Below, piece by piece: positions 1 through 9,329 of a stretch of DNA of 64,000 nt. Below the pieces are notes generated by a model, which had not been told where the DNA came from, made no database searches, and saw nothing but the letters and a program-made list of their open reading frames with translations. The stretch covers positions 434,001-498,000 of the forward strand of contig CAVXFK010000008.1 in the NCBI GenBank assembly GCA_963761005.1, given 5' to 3'. The stretch is from DASWJZ01 sp963761005 (GTDB lineage: Bacteria > Pseudomonadota > Alphaproteobacteria > Rhizobiales > Afifellaceae). Positions within the stretch are counted from its first letter, which is position 1. The number at the start of each line of letters is the position of its first letter. A program made the position numbers and the translations under genes.

Positions 1-71
1 TCTTGCGGCTCACTGTCGGAAACGGCGGTGGGAGGGCTTGCAATCTTCGCGCTGGCGGGCAGATCCGTCAC
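1..71 (-). CDS. Possible 5' end of an unknown leftward gene (partial)
   Basis: A GTG at 71 (minus strand) follows a GGAA-type ribosome-binding sequence and opens a frame that runs off the left edge of the window. About 23 residues are visible, beginning VTDLPASAKIASPPTAVSDS. This is too short to assign a family. The 178 bases to the right, up to the cupin gene, show no convincing gene on either strand. The call rests only on the start context and an uninterrupted frame, so it may be spurious. Confidence 0.25.
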   Translation of the reverse strand, partial: MTDLPASAKIASPPTAVSDSEPQ

Positions 72-249
72 GATACTTTCCTGTCACTTGGCCTCGACGC
101 AGACAAAGCGGCGTCGGACGACGAGTGTCGCGGAAAGGAAGATGCGGCGCCGGGTGCCGGGAGGCCCGCCCCTCCTGCACCGCGGGCGTTGTCCGGTCAA
201 GGCGACAAACTGGAATTCCAGGGCCTTGGCCGCCTCTGATGATTACCGA

Positions 250-762
250 CTAGCGAATGCTCCACGCCTTGATCAGCGGGCCTTCTGGGCCGGAAACCGG
301 ATCGCCTTTCGGCAGGGCGAGCGCGGCGACAAGGCGCACTGCCTCGGCGAGCGGATATTCGCCCGGCCGCGTGATCCGGCCGCTCTGGCCGGGGGGATAG
401 CCGCCGACCACGGTGAACCCGCCGCGCTTCTCCGACAGCCGCTTGTGGCCGACGCCCGCGGGAATCGCGACAACATCGCCGGCCTTGAACGTGACCTCGA
501 CGCCGGCGTCGCCGCCGAAGCCGATCTCCGCCTCACCGGCGACGCAGCCGAGCACCTCATGCCCTGTGACGTGGAAGTGCCAATAATCGAAGACACCGTC
601 GACCCAGTTCCCTACCCAATCGTTCTCGCGAAAGAGAGCCTGGCAGGCGCTCGGGCTCCTAAGCGCCGGCGGCAGGACCTGCGGATAGAGGAGAAGCGGC
701 AGCGAATTGTTCGGGATTTCGCCGTCGGGCTCGAATTTGAACGATTGAACCGTCTCCGACAC
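250..762 (-). CDS. Cupin-domain protein
   Basis: Small single-domain cupin of about 170 residues, probably cytoplasmic. The conserved beta-barrel motifs are visible: the first metal-binding motif around WHFHVTGHEVLGCVAGEAEI, then a TFKAGDVVAIPAGVGHK segment with the downstream histidine. The visible histidines and glutamate suggest a metal-binding cupin, but the substrate cannot be read from the sequence. The frame is open further upstream, but I start at the GTG at 762, which has an AGGAG ribosome-binding site about six bases before it; the longer N-terminus is arginine-rich and looks non-coding. It is transcribed divergently from the SDR gene at 886, so the two may share a 120-base promoter region. 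Confidence 0.75.
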   Translation of the reverse strand: MSETVQSFKFEPDGEIPNNSLPLLLYPQVLPPALRSPSACQALFRENDWVGNWVDGVFDYWHFHVTGHEVLGCVAGEAEIGFGGDAGVEVTFKAGDVVAIPAGVGHKRLSEKRGGFTVVGGYPPGQSGRITRPGEYPLAEAVRLVAALALPKGDPVSGPEGPLIKAWSIR

Positions 763-885
763 GGGTGCTCCTCGGCTTCTCGGACTCTCTCCCAAGTCTA
801 ACGCGAAAGGCAGCCCTGCGCTCCCTCGCCTTGCGTCATCGATTCGCAGGTGGCACGGGACTGGACGGAGGAAAAGGGAGAGCGG

Positions 886-1626
886 ATGGACAAGGTTGCG
901 ATCGTCACCGGCGGAGGCCGCGGGATCGGCGCTGCGATCGCTGCGCTGCTCGGCAGAAGCGGATATTCCGTGGCGGTGAACTACGCCCACGATACGAAGG
1001 CCGCCGAGCAGGTCGTCGCCGCGATCGAGGACGCCGGCGGCGAGGCGATCGCCGTCAAGGCGGACGTTTCAAATGAGGCCGATGTCCTGAAGCTCTTCCG
1101 CGAGACGGACGAGCAGCTCGGCACCGTCACCGCGCTTGTCAACAACGCCGGCATCGTGAACCGCACGGGACCGCTCGCCGAGATCACGGAGGAGACGCTT
1201 TCGCATCTCCTCGCGGTGAACGTCACCGGCCCGATGCTGTGCGCTCGCGAGGCGGTAAGACGCATGTCCACCAAGCGCGGCGGCAAAGGCGGCGGCATCG
1301 TCAACATCTCCTCCGCCGCCTCGCGTATCGGCTCGCCTGGCGTCTACGTTGAATATGCAGCGTCGAAGGGCGCGATCGACAGCTTCACCATCGGGCTAGC
1401 GCGCGAAGTCGCGCAGGAAGGCATCAGGGTCAACGCCGTGCGGTCCGGGCCGGTGCAAACCGACATCTTCGCGGTGGCTCCGGATCAAGCCGAGCAGCTG
1501 CGCTTGCTGGTGCCGATGCAGCGCCTCGGCCAGCCGCAGGAGATCGCGGAGAGTGTGGTGTGGCTGCTTTCCGACGCGGCGTCGTTCGTGACCGGTGCGC
1601 TCCTCGACGTTTCCGGGGGACGCTAG
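886..1626 (+). CDS. SDR-family NAD(P)-dependent oxidoreductase
   Basis: Classical short-chain dehydrogenase/reductase of 246 residues. The cofactor-binding TGGGRGIG motif lies near residue 8, the NNAG motif near residue 88, the catalytic serine in NISSAAS, and the YxxxK pair in EYAASKGA. The C-terminus ends VTGALLDVSGGR, as in the FabG/glucose-1-dehydrogenase-like branch. These enzymes reduce or oxidise alcohol/carbonyl pairs; the substrate is not predictable here. The ATG at 886 is preferred over the GTG at 850 because a GGGAG ribosome-binding site sits just before it and residue 2 begins the usual DKVAIVTGG strand. It stands alone, head to head with the cupin gene and upstream of uvrD. Confidence 0.85.
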   Translation: MDKVAIVTGGGRGIGAAIAALLGRSGYSVAVNYAHDTKAAEQVVAAIEDAGGEAIAVKADVSNEADVLKLFRETDEQLGTVTALVNNAGIVNRTGPLAEITEETLSHLLAVNVTGPMLCAREAVRRMSTKRGGKGGGIVNISSAASRIGSPGVYVEYAASKGAIDSFTIGLAREVAQEGIRVNAVRSGPVQTDIFAVAPDQAEQLRLLVPMQRLGQPQEIAESVVWLLSDAASFVTGALLDVSGGR

Positions 1627-1762
1627 GTCCGGCGAACCGCCTGCATCGACCCGATATGTTGCAAGGCAGCCGCCGGGTTTCCCGCCTCGCCTCCGCCGCT
1701 TCGTTGCCCTATTGTTCACGGGGACTGCCCGAATCGACGGCGTACCCTCTTCCCAAGGCTCA

Positions 1763-4126
1763 ATGACGGAACCTGCCCGCCGCGAAGACCCTGCCGACCT
1801 CCCTGCCCCGCGGCCGGGCGGGATTGCTGCGCGCGCGCTCGGCGGGAGCGCCAAGCCGTGGCTCGATAAGCTCAATCCGGAGCAGCTTCAGGCGGTGGAG
1901 CACACCGACGGGCCGCTCCTTGTTCTTGCCGGAGCCGGAACCGGCAAGACGCGCGTGCTAACGTCGCGGATCGCGCACATCCTTGCGACCGGGCGCGCAT
2001 TTCCATCGCAAATCCTCGCCGTCACCTTCACAAACAAGGCGGCGCGCGAGATGAAGAGCCGCGTCGCCAAGCTGATCGGCGAAGGCCGCGCCGAAGGCAT
2101 GCCCTGGCTCGGCACGTTCCATTCGATCGGCGTGAAGATCCTTCGCCGCCACGCCGAGATGGTGGGCCTCAGAACCGACTTCACCATCCTCGATACCGAC
2201 GATCAGATCAGGCTCCTGAAGCAGATCATCACCGCCAACAACATCGACGAGAAGCGCTGGCCGGCACGGCAGCTTGCTTCCGCGATCGACGGCTGGAAGA
2301 ACCGCGGGCTGACCCCTGAGAAGATTCCGGACGGCGAGGCCTATGCCTACGCGAACGGCAAGGGGCGCGAGCTTTACACCGAGTATCAGCAGCGGCTGAA
2401 GACGCTGAACGCCGCCGACTTCGGCGACCTGCTGCTCGAATGCCTGCGGCTCTTCCGCGAGCAGCCGGACGTGCTCGCCGACTTCCAGAAGCGCTTCCGC
2501 TACATGCTCGTCGACGAATACCAGGACACGAACGTCGCGCAGTATCTGTGGCTGCGCCTCCTCGCGCAGGGGAACAAGAACATCTGCTGCGTCGGCGACG
2601 ACGACCAGTCGATCTACGGCTGGCGCGGCGCGGAGGTCGACAACATCCTGCGCTTCGAGCGCGATTTTCCCGGCGCCACCGTGATCCGGCTTGAGCGCAA
2701 CTACCGCTCGACCGGCCACATCCTCGCCGCCGCTTCCGGGCTGATCGCCCACAACGAAGGCCGGCTCGGCAAGACGCTCTTCACCGACACGGCGGAGATG
2801 GGCGCAAGAGTTGCCGTAACCTCCGGCTGGGACTCGTCTGAGGAAGCGCGCGCGGTCGGCGAGGACATCGAGCAGCTGCAGCGGCAGGGCGTCTCGCTGA
2901 ACGACATGGCGATCCTGGTGCGCGCCTCCTACCAGATGCGCGAGTTCGAGGATCGCTTTATCACGCTGGGCCTCAACTATCGCGTCATCGGCGGTCCGCG
3001 CTTCTACGAGCGCATGGAGATCCGCGACGCGCTCGCCTATCTCCGCGCCACGTCCAATCCGGCCGACGACCTCGCGTTCGAGCGGATCGTCAACACCCCG
3101 AAGCGGGGGCTCGGCGCCTCCACCATCCAGTTCATCCATACGCACGCGCGCGCTCGCAACGTTCCGCTGATGGCGGCGGCGGGCGAGCTTGCGCTGACGG
3201 AGGAGATCAAGCCGAAGCAGCGGCAGGCGCTTTCCGATCTCCTGAAAAGCTTTGCGCGCTGGACGAGTCTCGTCGATTCGATGCGCCATATCGACCTCGC
3301 CGAGATGATCCTGGAGGAGTCCGGCTACACGGAGATGTGGCAGATGGACCGCTCGGCGGAGGCGCCGGGGCGGCTGGAAAACCTCAAAGAGCTCGTCAAC
3401 AACATCGGGGAATACGATTCCCTCCCCGCCTTCCTCGAGCATGTCGCGCTGGTGATGGACGCGGAGCGCGGCGAAGGCGACGAGGCGGTCTCCATCATGA
3501 CGTTGCATTCGGCGAAGGGGCTCGAGTTCGACATCGTCTATCTCCCCGGCTGGGAAGAGGGGCTCTTCCCTTCGCAGCGCACGATCGACGAGAATGGCAA
3601 GGCGGGCCTCGAGGAGGAGCGCCGCCTCGCCTATGTCGGTCTGACACGCGCCCGCAAGCACGCGAAGATCTGGTTCGTCGCCAACCGGCGCACGCATGGG
3701 CTCTGGCAGTCGACGGTGCCGTCGCGCTTCCTCGACGATCTGCCGGAGGCGCATGTCGACGTGTCGGAGCCGGCTAGCTACGGCGGCTACGGCGCCGGTG
3801 GTGTCGGCGGCTACGGCGTCTCGCGCTTCGACAACATGGAGCCGTTCAACTCCGCCTACCGCACGCCCGGCTGGCAGCGGGCGCAGCAGAACCGCGGCAA
3901 GACCGACCCGCGCAAGCGCGTCGAGCGCGAGCCGGTGACGATCGAGGGCGAGCTTGTGGCGCGAAGCGTCATCGGCGGCAACGCGCGCTTCTCGACCGGC
4001 GACCGCGTGTTCCACCAGAAATTCGGACCGGGCACCGTCGCCGCGGTCGACGGCAACAAGCTCACCGTCGATTTCGACAAGGCCGGGCAGAAGCGCGTGG
4101 TCGACAGCTTCGTCGAGGCGGCGTAA
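1763..4126 (+). CDS. uvrD: UvrD/PcrA-type ATP-dependent DNA helicase
   Basis: Superfamily 1A 3'-5' helicase of 787 residues, acting in nucleotide-excision and mismatch repair and in displacing RecA and stalled replication complexes. The motifs appear in order: Walker A in AGAGTGKTRVLTSRI, motif II DEYQDTN, motif III QSIYGWRGA, motif V TLHSAKGLEFDIVYLPG and motif VI RRLAYVGLTRARK. The C-terminus has a glycine/tyrosine-rich linker and then a Tudor-like fold (FSTGDRVFHQKFGPGTV), typical of PcrA/UvrD. The frame is open upstream, but the ATG at 1763 is where helicase-like sequence begins, after a weak AAGG site. No operon partner is obvious. Confidence 0.95.
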   Translation: MTEPARREDPADLPAPRPGGIAARALGGSAKPWLDKLNPEQLQAVEHTDGPLLVLAGAGTGKTRVLTSRIAHILATGRAFPSQILAVTFTNKAAREMKSRVAKLIGEGRAEGMPWLGTFHSIGVKILRRHAEMVGLRTDFTILDTDDQIRLLKQIITANNIDEKRWPARQLASAIDGWKNRGLTPEKIPDGEAYAYANGKGRELYTEYQQRLKTLNAADFGDLLLECLRLFREQPDVLADFQKRFRYMLVDEYQDTNVAQYLWLRLLAQGNKNICCVGDDDQSIYGWRGAEVDNILRFERDFPGATVIRLERNYRSTGHILAAASGLIAHNEGRLGKTLFTDTAEMGARVAVTSGWDSSEEARAVGEDIEQLQRQGVSLNDMAILVRASYQMREFEDRFITLGLNYRVIGGPRFYERMEIRDALAYLRATSNPADDLAFERIVNTPKRGLGASTIQFIHTHARARNVPLMAAAGELALTEEIKPKQRQALSDLLKSFARWTSLVDSMRHIDLAEMILEESGYTEMWQMDRSAEAPGRLENLKELVNNIGEYDSLPAFLEHVALVMDAERGEGDEAVSIMTLHSAKGLEFDIVYLPGWEEGLFPSQRTIDENGKAGLEEERRLAYVGLTRARKHAKIWFVANRRTHGLWQSTVPSRFLDDLPEAHVDVSEPASYGGYGAGGVGGYGVSRFDNMEPFNSAYRTPGWQRAQQNRGKTDPRKRVEREPVTIEGELVARSVIGGNARFSTGDRVFHQKFGPGTVAAVDGNKLTVDFDKAGQKRVVDSFVEAA

Positions 4127-4235
4127 CGCAGTCGCCGCTTCCGCGACCGGCGATGAGCCCGCGAGCAATTCGACGCATTGTGCCGCACGCGCCGTTCGGA
4201 GCACGATCGAACGCGGGCAAGCTGACCTCGGTTGT

Positions 4236-5249
4236 ATGATGCGCAGACTGCTTCTCCTCGGCGCAGGCGCTCTCTGGATCGCATTTGCGCCAGTGGCCGC
4301 GGCGGCCATGGAGCTCAACTTCGAGCACGAGCCGGGCCTTCTGTCCGGCGACAGCATCCTGCGGATCAAAGCGACGGGAGAGATCGTCGAAGGCGACTCC
4401 GATGCCTTCAAGGCGCTGATGACGAAAGTCCTCGCGGAGAACAAAGGAGCGCGTCCGACGGTGCAGCTCGATTCGCCGGGCGGCAACGTCATCGAGGGCT
4501 TGTTGCTCGGCTACGCGATAAGGCACTTCGACCTGCCGACCTTTATCCCACGCGGCGCCAGCTGCGCGTCGGCATGCACGTTCGCCTTTCTCGGAGGCAC
4601 TGAGCGATACGTCGAGGGCGCGTTCGAAATCCACGCCATGTCGATCGATCCGCAGGTCGCGCAAAAACAAAGCGCCGATGCGGACAAGCTGCGCATGACG
4701 CTCGACTCGCTTCAGAATTTGAGCTCGCTTCTCATCGGCTATACGCGCGAAATGACCGGCCGGAGCGACATGGCCGAAACCGCGCTGCGGCTCGGCTCCG
4801 TCGGCGTCGCGGACGTCTCGGACAATTCGCTGCGCGACTGGAACGTCATCACACACGCCAACCGGCCGAGCCAAAGATTTCCGGCGACGACCGGACCACT
4901 GTCGAAATGCAGCGATATGAACTGGCAGGGCCAGAACATCGGGCCGCGCGGTGTGCTTTGCGATAACCTGACCGTCGCCCGCGACGAGATGGATATCGAG
5001 GACGCGATCGCCCGCCTCGCCGGCAAGCCTCTCGCCGCGGATATGCAAGCGGAGCAGACCGCTTTTGACGCCTATTGGGAAGGTTGTGAGGCGCCTACCG
5101 ACATTCCAAGCTCGCAGTGGCACGTTCAAATCGAGAACTGCGTGAAGTCAGCGTTCGATGCACGGGCGCGCGAACTGAAGGCGCTGGTTGAATATTACTC
5201 GGTCGGCGAGGCCGATCCGGCAAAGTCGCATTGGAGCGGCGCGCAATAA
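4236..5249 (+). CDS. Periplasmic ClpP/crotonase-fold protein (COG3904-like)
   Basis: Protein of about 337 residues with an N-terminal signal peptide (MMRRLLLLGAGALWIAF, then a run of alanines), so it is probably periplasmic. The middle resembles the ClpP-type serine protease core: VQLDSPGGNVIEGLLLG, then GASCASACTFAFLGG, where the serine of SACTFA would be the nucleophile, and a histidine follows in AFEIHAMS. The C-terminal half contains several cysteines (KCSDMN, GVLCDN, EGCEAP, ENCVKS) that could form disulfides. Proteolytic activity is inferred from the fold only. The ATG at 4236 is chosen because the signal peptide starts there; the frame upstream overlaps uvrD and is not protein-like. 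Confidence 0.75.
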   Translation: MMRRLLLLGAGALWIAFAPVAAAAMELNFEHEPGLLSGDSILRIKATGEIVEGDSDAFKALMTKVLAENKGARPTVQLDSPGGNVIEGLLLGYAIRHFDLPTFIPRGASCASACTFAFLGGTERYVEGAFEIHAMSIDPQVAQKQSADADKLRMTLDSLQNLSSLLIGYTREMTGRSDMAETALRLGSVGVADVSDNSLRDWNVITHANRPSQRFPATTGPLSKCSDMNWQGQNIGPRGVLCDNLTVARDEMDIEDAIARLAGKPLAADMQAEQTAFDAYWEGCEAPTDIPSSQWHVQIENCVKSAFDARARELKALVEYYSVGEADPAKSHWSGAQ

Positions 5250-5255
5250 CGCCAC

Positions 5256-5849
5256 CTATTTCCCGTCCCGCCCAAGCGCTTCCATCTTGGCGAGCCAGCG
5301 CTTGCGCCCCTCGTCGCTCTTCGCGCCGACCATCCCGACGAGGCTCTCGCGGATCGGCTTGATGCCGACGAACTTCAGGATGTTGCGCTCCAGGCTCTTC
5401 AGGCTGTGCGCGCCGAAATACCAGCGATAGACGAAGGCGGGCATTCCCATCGTGATGACGATGCGCGCCGAGCGGCCCTTGAGATGGCCCTCAGGCGGAA
5501 ACCCCTTGGCATTCTCAAGGTCGGGGACGGCGAAGCCGGGCCTCGCCACCTGCTCGAGGAAGCCTTTCAAGAGCGCCGGCATGCCGCCGAGCCACAGCGG
5601 ATAGACGAAGACGAGATGCTCCGCCCAGCGGATGTCGTCCTGCGCAAGCAGGATGTCGGAGCTCGGCGCCGACGACTGCCATTCGGACAGTGAGCGGAGC
5701 AGCTCGAACCTGAGCGCCGCGACGTCGATCGTCCGGACTTCGTGGCCGGCCTTCTGCGCCCCCTTCCGGTAGGCGTCCGCCAACACACGGCAGAACCGCT
5801 CCGGGCTTCGGTCCGGATGTCCCTGGATGATGACGATGCGCTTCGCCAT
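5256..5849 (-). CDS. Flavodoxin-fold NAD(P)H dehydrogenase (quinone)
   Basis: Protein of 197 residues of the NQO/KefF-like flavodoxin fold. It opens with KRIVIIQGHPDRSPERFC, a typical FMN-phosphate loop, and contains LVFVYPLWLGGMPALLKGF, the conserved active-site strand and lid of this family. These FMN/FAD enzymes reduce quinones with NAD(P)H in two-electron steps. The ATG at 5849 has a strong GGGGAG site; a start 15 bases upstream is possible. It converges on the periplasmic ClpP-like gene and is divergent from prmA. The C-terminus beyond residue 150 is less conserved. Confidence 0.85.
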   Translation of the reverse strand: MAKRIVIIQGHPDRSPERFCRVLADAYRKGAQKAGHEVRTIDVAALRFELLRSLSEWQSSAPSSDILLAQDDIRWAEHLVFVYPLWLGGMPALLKGFLEQVARPGFAVPDLENAKGFPPEGHLKGRSARIVITMGMPAFVYRWYFGAHSLKSLERNILKFVGIKPIRESLVGMVGAKSDEGRKRWLAKMEALGRDGK

Positions 5850-5908
5850 GGCGACTCCCCACAAACTCCGGGCGATGTATTAAGAGGCGCCAATCGAGCC
5901 GAATTGAT

Positions 5909-6805
5909 ATGCCGCAAGGGACCGCACCGCCAGCCATGACGCTGAAAGCCACGCTCATCGCCGCCTTCCCCGAGGCGCGGCGCATCTCGAACTTCCTTGA
6001 GCGCGACTATGGCGAGGCGGGCGTCGTCGTGGCGCTCGACGAGCGAAGCGACGGGCTCTGGTCGGTCGATGCCTATTTCGAGGACGGCCGCGCGGAAGAG
6101 ATCGCGGCGGCGCTCAAGGACTGGCTTGGCGCCGATGCCTTCGGCGTGCCGCTCAAGGTCGAGGCGCTGCCGGAGACCGACTGGGTCAGCGCCGGGCTCA
6201 AGGAGCTGAAGCCGATCGCAGCCGGCCGCTTCCTCCTGCACGGAAGCCACGATCGCTGGCACGTTCCGAACGCGGCCATGCGGATCGAGATCGATGCCGG
6301 ACGGGCGTTCGGAACCGGCCACCACGCGACGACGACCGGCACGCTCGTCATCCTCGACAGGCTGATGCGCGCGCGCCGTTTCGCGCGGCCGCTCGATCTC
6401 GGCGCCGGCTCAGGCGTGCTCGCGATCGCGATGGCGAAGGTTCTCCGGCGCGCGGTCGTCGCCACCGACATCGATCCGGTCGCGGTCGCGGTGGCGCGCG
6501 AGAACGCGCGACGGAACGGCGTTGCCGGCCTCGTGCGGCTCGCGGCCGGGCCCGGCGTCGACTTGCCGCTCATCCGCCAGAGCGCGCCCTTCGATCTCGT
6601 CGCGGCCAACATCCTCGCCGAGCCGCTGATGCGGCTCGCTCCGCGACTCGCCCCTCTCCTCGCGAAGGGCGGAATTCTTGTGCTCTCCGGGCTTCTCCCG
6701 CATCAGCGCGAGCGTGTGGTCGCCGCTTACGGCGCGCAAGGAATGCGCCTGACGACGGCGCGCATCTTTGCCGGCTGGTCGGTGCTGGTGCTCCGAAAAC
6801 TTTGA
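5909..6805 (+). CDS. prmA: Ribosomal protein L11 methyltransferase
   Basis: SAM-dependent enzyme that trimethylates ribosomal protein L11. The protein is 298 residues, close to the family norm. The N-terminal substrate-recognition domain is followed by the diagnostic GTGHHATTTG segment, the SAM motif LDLGAGSGVLAIAMAK, the acidic ribose-binding strand VVATDIDPVAVAVARENARR and the post-motif AANILAEPL. The start is uncertain: ATG codons at 5909 and 5936 are both possible and neither has a strong ribosome-binding site. The gene is divergent from the quinone reductase and is followed after about 50 bases by aminopeptidase P in the same direction. Confidence 0.92.
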   Translation: MPQGTAPPAMTLKATLIAAFPEARRISNFLERDYGEAGVVVALDERSDGLWSVDAYFEDGRAEEIAAALKDWLGADAFGVPLKVEALPETDWVSAGLKELKPIAAGRFLLHGSHDRWHVPNAAMRIEIDAGRAFGTGHHATTTGTLVILDRLMRARRFARPLDLGAGSGVLAIAMAKVLRRAVVATDIDPVAVAVARENARRNGVAGLVRLAAGPGVDLPLIRQSAPFDLVAANILAEPLMRLAPRLAPLLAKGGILVLSGLLPHQRERVVAAYGAQGMRLTTARIFAGWSVLVLRKL

Positions 6806-6856
6806 GGCCGTCGCCCGCGTGGCAATCACGAACCGCGCCATGCTAAAGAGCGCCGC

Positions 6857-8708
6857 ATGTTCCAGAGCTATATCGACACCGCCGATCCGACCAAGGGCGC
6901 CGAGCGCGCCGCGACCCTCCGCGCCAAGCTGAAGGAGACCGGGCTCGACGGCTTCATCGTGCCGCGCGCGGACGAACACCAGGGCGAATACGTGCCGAAG
7001 TCGTCCGAGCGCCTCGCGTGGCTCACCGGCTTCACCGGCTCGGCCGGCACCGCCGTCGTGCTCGCCCACAAGGCGGCGATCTTCGTCGACGGGCGCTACA
7101 CGCTGCAGGTTCCAGAGCAGGTCGATACGGATGTCTTCGCGCCGGTCGCGGTGATGGAGACATCCGTCGCCGCGTGGCTGAAGGCGAATATCGGCAAGGG
7201 CGCACGGATCGGCTACGACCCCTGGCTGTTGACACGCGCGCAGGTGCGCCAGATCGCGAAGGGCCTGGAGAGCGTCGGCGCGGAGCTTGTCGCTGTCGAA
7301 GAAAATCCGCTCGACGCGGTGTGGCGCAACCGCCCGGCGCCGCCGACTGCCGCTGTCGTCGAGCAGCCGGAAGCGCTCGCCGGCAAGCCGGTCGGCGAGA
7401 AGATCGCCGAGGCGGCGAAGATCGTCACGGAAAAGCGCGCCGACACGGCGATCCTGACCGACCCGGCATCGATCGCCTGGCTCTTCAACATCCGCGGCGG
7501 TGATCTTTCGCACATCCCCGCGCCGCTCGCCTTCGCGGCCCTCCACGCCGAAGGCCGGCCGGAGCTTTTCATCGACGGGCGCAAGCTGTCGAACGCCATG
7601 CGCGACCGGCTGGAGAGCTTCGCCGACGTGCGCGAGGCGCGCGATTTCGCGCGCGCGACTGACGACGCTCGGCGAAGCGAAGCGGACGGTGCTCTACGAC
7701 CCGCAAGGCTCGGCGGAAGCCGTCGCGCGGCTCGTCGAGGCGGCGGGCGGCACCATCGTCGAGGCCCCCGATCCGGTGGCGCTGCCGAAGGCAAAGAAGA
7801 ACGCTACCGAGCTTCGGGGCGCGCGCGCCGCGCATATCCGCGACGGCGTCGCCATGCTGCGCTTCCTGCGCTTCGTGGAGACGAGCGCGCCGGGATCGCT
7901 GACGGAGATCGGCGCGGCGAAGAAGCTGGAAGCGCTTCGCACCGAGACCGCGGCGGAGGCCGAGGTGCCGCTCGCCGACCTCGCCTTCGACGCGATCTCC
8001 TCGACCGGCCCGAACGGCGCCATCAACCACTACCGCGTCACCGAGCGCACCAACCGCAGGCTCGAAGCCGGCGACCTCTATCTGATCGATTCCGGCGGCC
8101 AGTATCGCGACGGGACCACCGACGTGACGCGCACCGTCCCGATCGGCGAACCGTCGCGCGAGCGGCTCGACCTCTTCCGCGATCGCTTCACCCGCGTTCT
8201 TCGCGGGCACATCGCGATCGCTTCGGCGCGCTTTCCGAAGGGCACGACCGGCGCGCAGCTCGATCCCTTCGCACGCCAGGCACTCTGGCAGGCGGGGCTC
8301 GATTTCGACCACGGCACCGGGCACGGCGTCGGCTCGTACCTCTCGGTGCACGAGGGGCCGCAGCGGATCGCCAAGACCGGTCACACGCCGCTTGAGCCGG
8401 GCATGATCATCTCCAACGAGCCCGGCTATTATCGCGCCGGCGATTTCGGCATCCGCATCGAGAACCTCGTCGTCGTGCGCGAGGCCGAGCCGGTGCCGGG
8501 CGGCGACCGGCCGATGCACTCCTTCGAGACGATCACGCTCTGCCCCATCGACCGCCGGCTGATCGAGCCGCTTCTGATGACGCCGGCCGAGATCGCCTGG
8601 CTCGACGCCTACCATGCGCGCGTCTTCGGCGCGCTCTCCGGCTGGCCGACGCTCTCGCGCGAGGATCGCGCCTGGCTCGAAGCCGCCTGCCGGCCGATCG
8701 TGGGGTGA
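6857..8708 (+). CDS. pepP: Xaa-Pro aminopeptidase (M24B), reading frame interrupted
   Basis: Metallopeptidase that removes N-terminal residues preceding proline, about 617 residues when rejoined. The N-terminal part (creatinase-like domains, from MFQSYIDTADPTKG) reads in one frame to about 7655 and the catalytic pita-bread domain reads in the next frame to 8708. The five metal ligands are all in the second part: DSGGQYRDGTTDVTRT gives both aspartates, GTGHGVGSYLSVHEGP the histidine, NEPGYY and ENLVVV the glutamates. The break lies in the GC-dinucleotide tract at 7651-7660; removing one base restores a continuous protein. Either this is a sequencing error, which I favour because the rest of the gene is intact, or a recent frameshift. 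Confidence 0.85.
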
Positions 8709-8714
8709 GGGCTG

Positions 8715-9230
8715 TTACGCCAGCATCGACTGGGCAGCCGCCTGACACTTCTGCACTCGGCTCTTCAGACCCTTTCCGAAGGTCTTGAATACTGTGAGCC
8801 CCTCGAGAAAGTGCAGACGCTCCGCGCACAAAGTCTCGATAACAGTCTTCGGATCGACCTTCCTAACCGCCTTGAGCGTGACGTCTCCGACTTTTCCGTC
8901 TTCCTCGAGGCCGAGAATGCGCTGCAAGCCTTTCGCACCGCGGATCGGTCCGGAGTGGACGCCGAAGTCGAACACAGCAAGGTCCACCCCCAACGGAAGG
9001 TCATCTCCCCGGACCGCGTTCCAGTACCTCTGCCTGTAGATTGGCGCCACTGTCTTCGGTGTGAGTGCCCTGACCTCAGCGACGGTGGCATTGTGCCCGA
9101 GGACCTGAGAAAGCGTGTGGATCGTAACGCCGAGATTGGTGGCCCCGCCCGGATCCTTCGGATTGTTTACGAAACCACCTTCGAACTGGAGAGTGAACTT
9201 CAAAGAGGCTTCGAAATTGTCCGCAGCCAT
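8715..9230 (-). CDS. GH108 N-acetylmuramidase with peptidoglycan-binding domain
   Basis: Protein of 171 residues with the two-part GH108 architecture. The N-terminal muramidase domain carries the catalytic glutamate in QFEGGFVNNPKDPGGATNLG, and the C-terminal PG_binding_3-type domain contains VDLAVFDFGVHSGP and DGKVGDVTLKAV. The family includes phage endolysins and the bacterial secretion activator ZliS, and cleaves the glycan strand of peptidoglycan. No signal peptide is visible, as for holin-dependent endolysins. No phage structural genes surround it, so it is either a prophage remnant or a domesticated muramidase. The ATG at 9230 has a GGGAGG site. It converges on pepP. Confidence 0.85.
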   Translation of the reverse strand: MAADNFEASLKFTLQFEGGFVNNPKDPGGATNLGVTIHTLSQVLGHNATVAEVRALTPKTVAPIYRQRYWNAVRGDDLPLGVDLAVFDFGVHSGPIRGAKGLQRILGLEEDGKVGDVTLKAVRKVDPKTVIETLCAERLHFLEGLTVFKTFGKGLKSRVQKCQAAAQSMLA

Positions 9231-9329
9231 GCGCCCCTCCCTAGTTGTATATGATGCAATCATAACTTGCCGAGTCGGCGCTACGCAAGCTGCGAGTTTC
9301 TTATTGGCCGTCGCACCTGAAAATCGCGG

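Noticed and set aside
1958..4492. An 844-codon open frame on the minus strand under uvrD
   Set aside because: It is the antisense shadow of a GC-rich helicase gene; the translation is arginine- and alanine-rich with no domain and no ribosome-binding site.
7645..7670. Programmed +1 frameshift in pepP
   Set aside because: No slippery codon/stop or shine-dalgarno-like stimulator as in prfB; the break lies in a GC dinucleotide tract and similar indels occur throughout the window.
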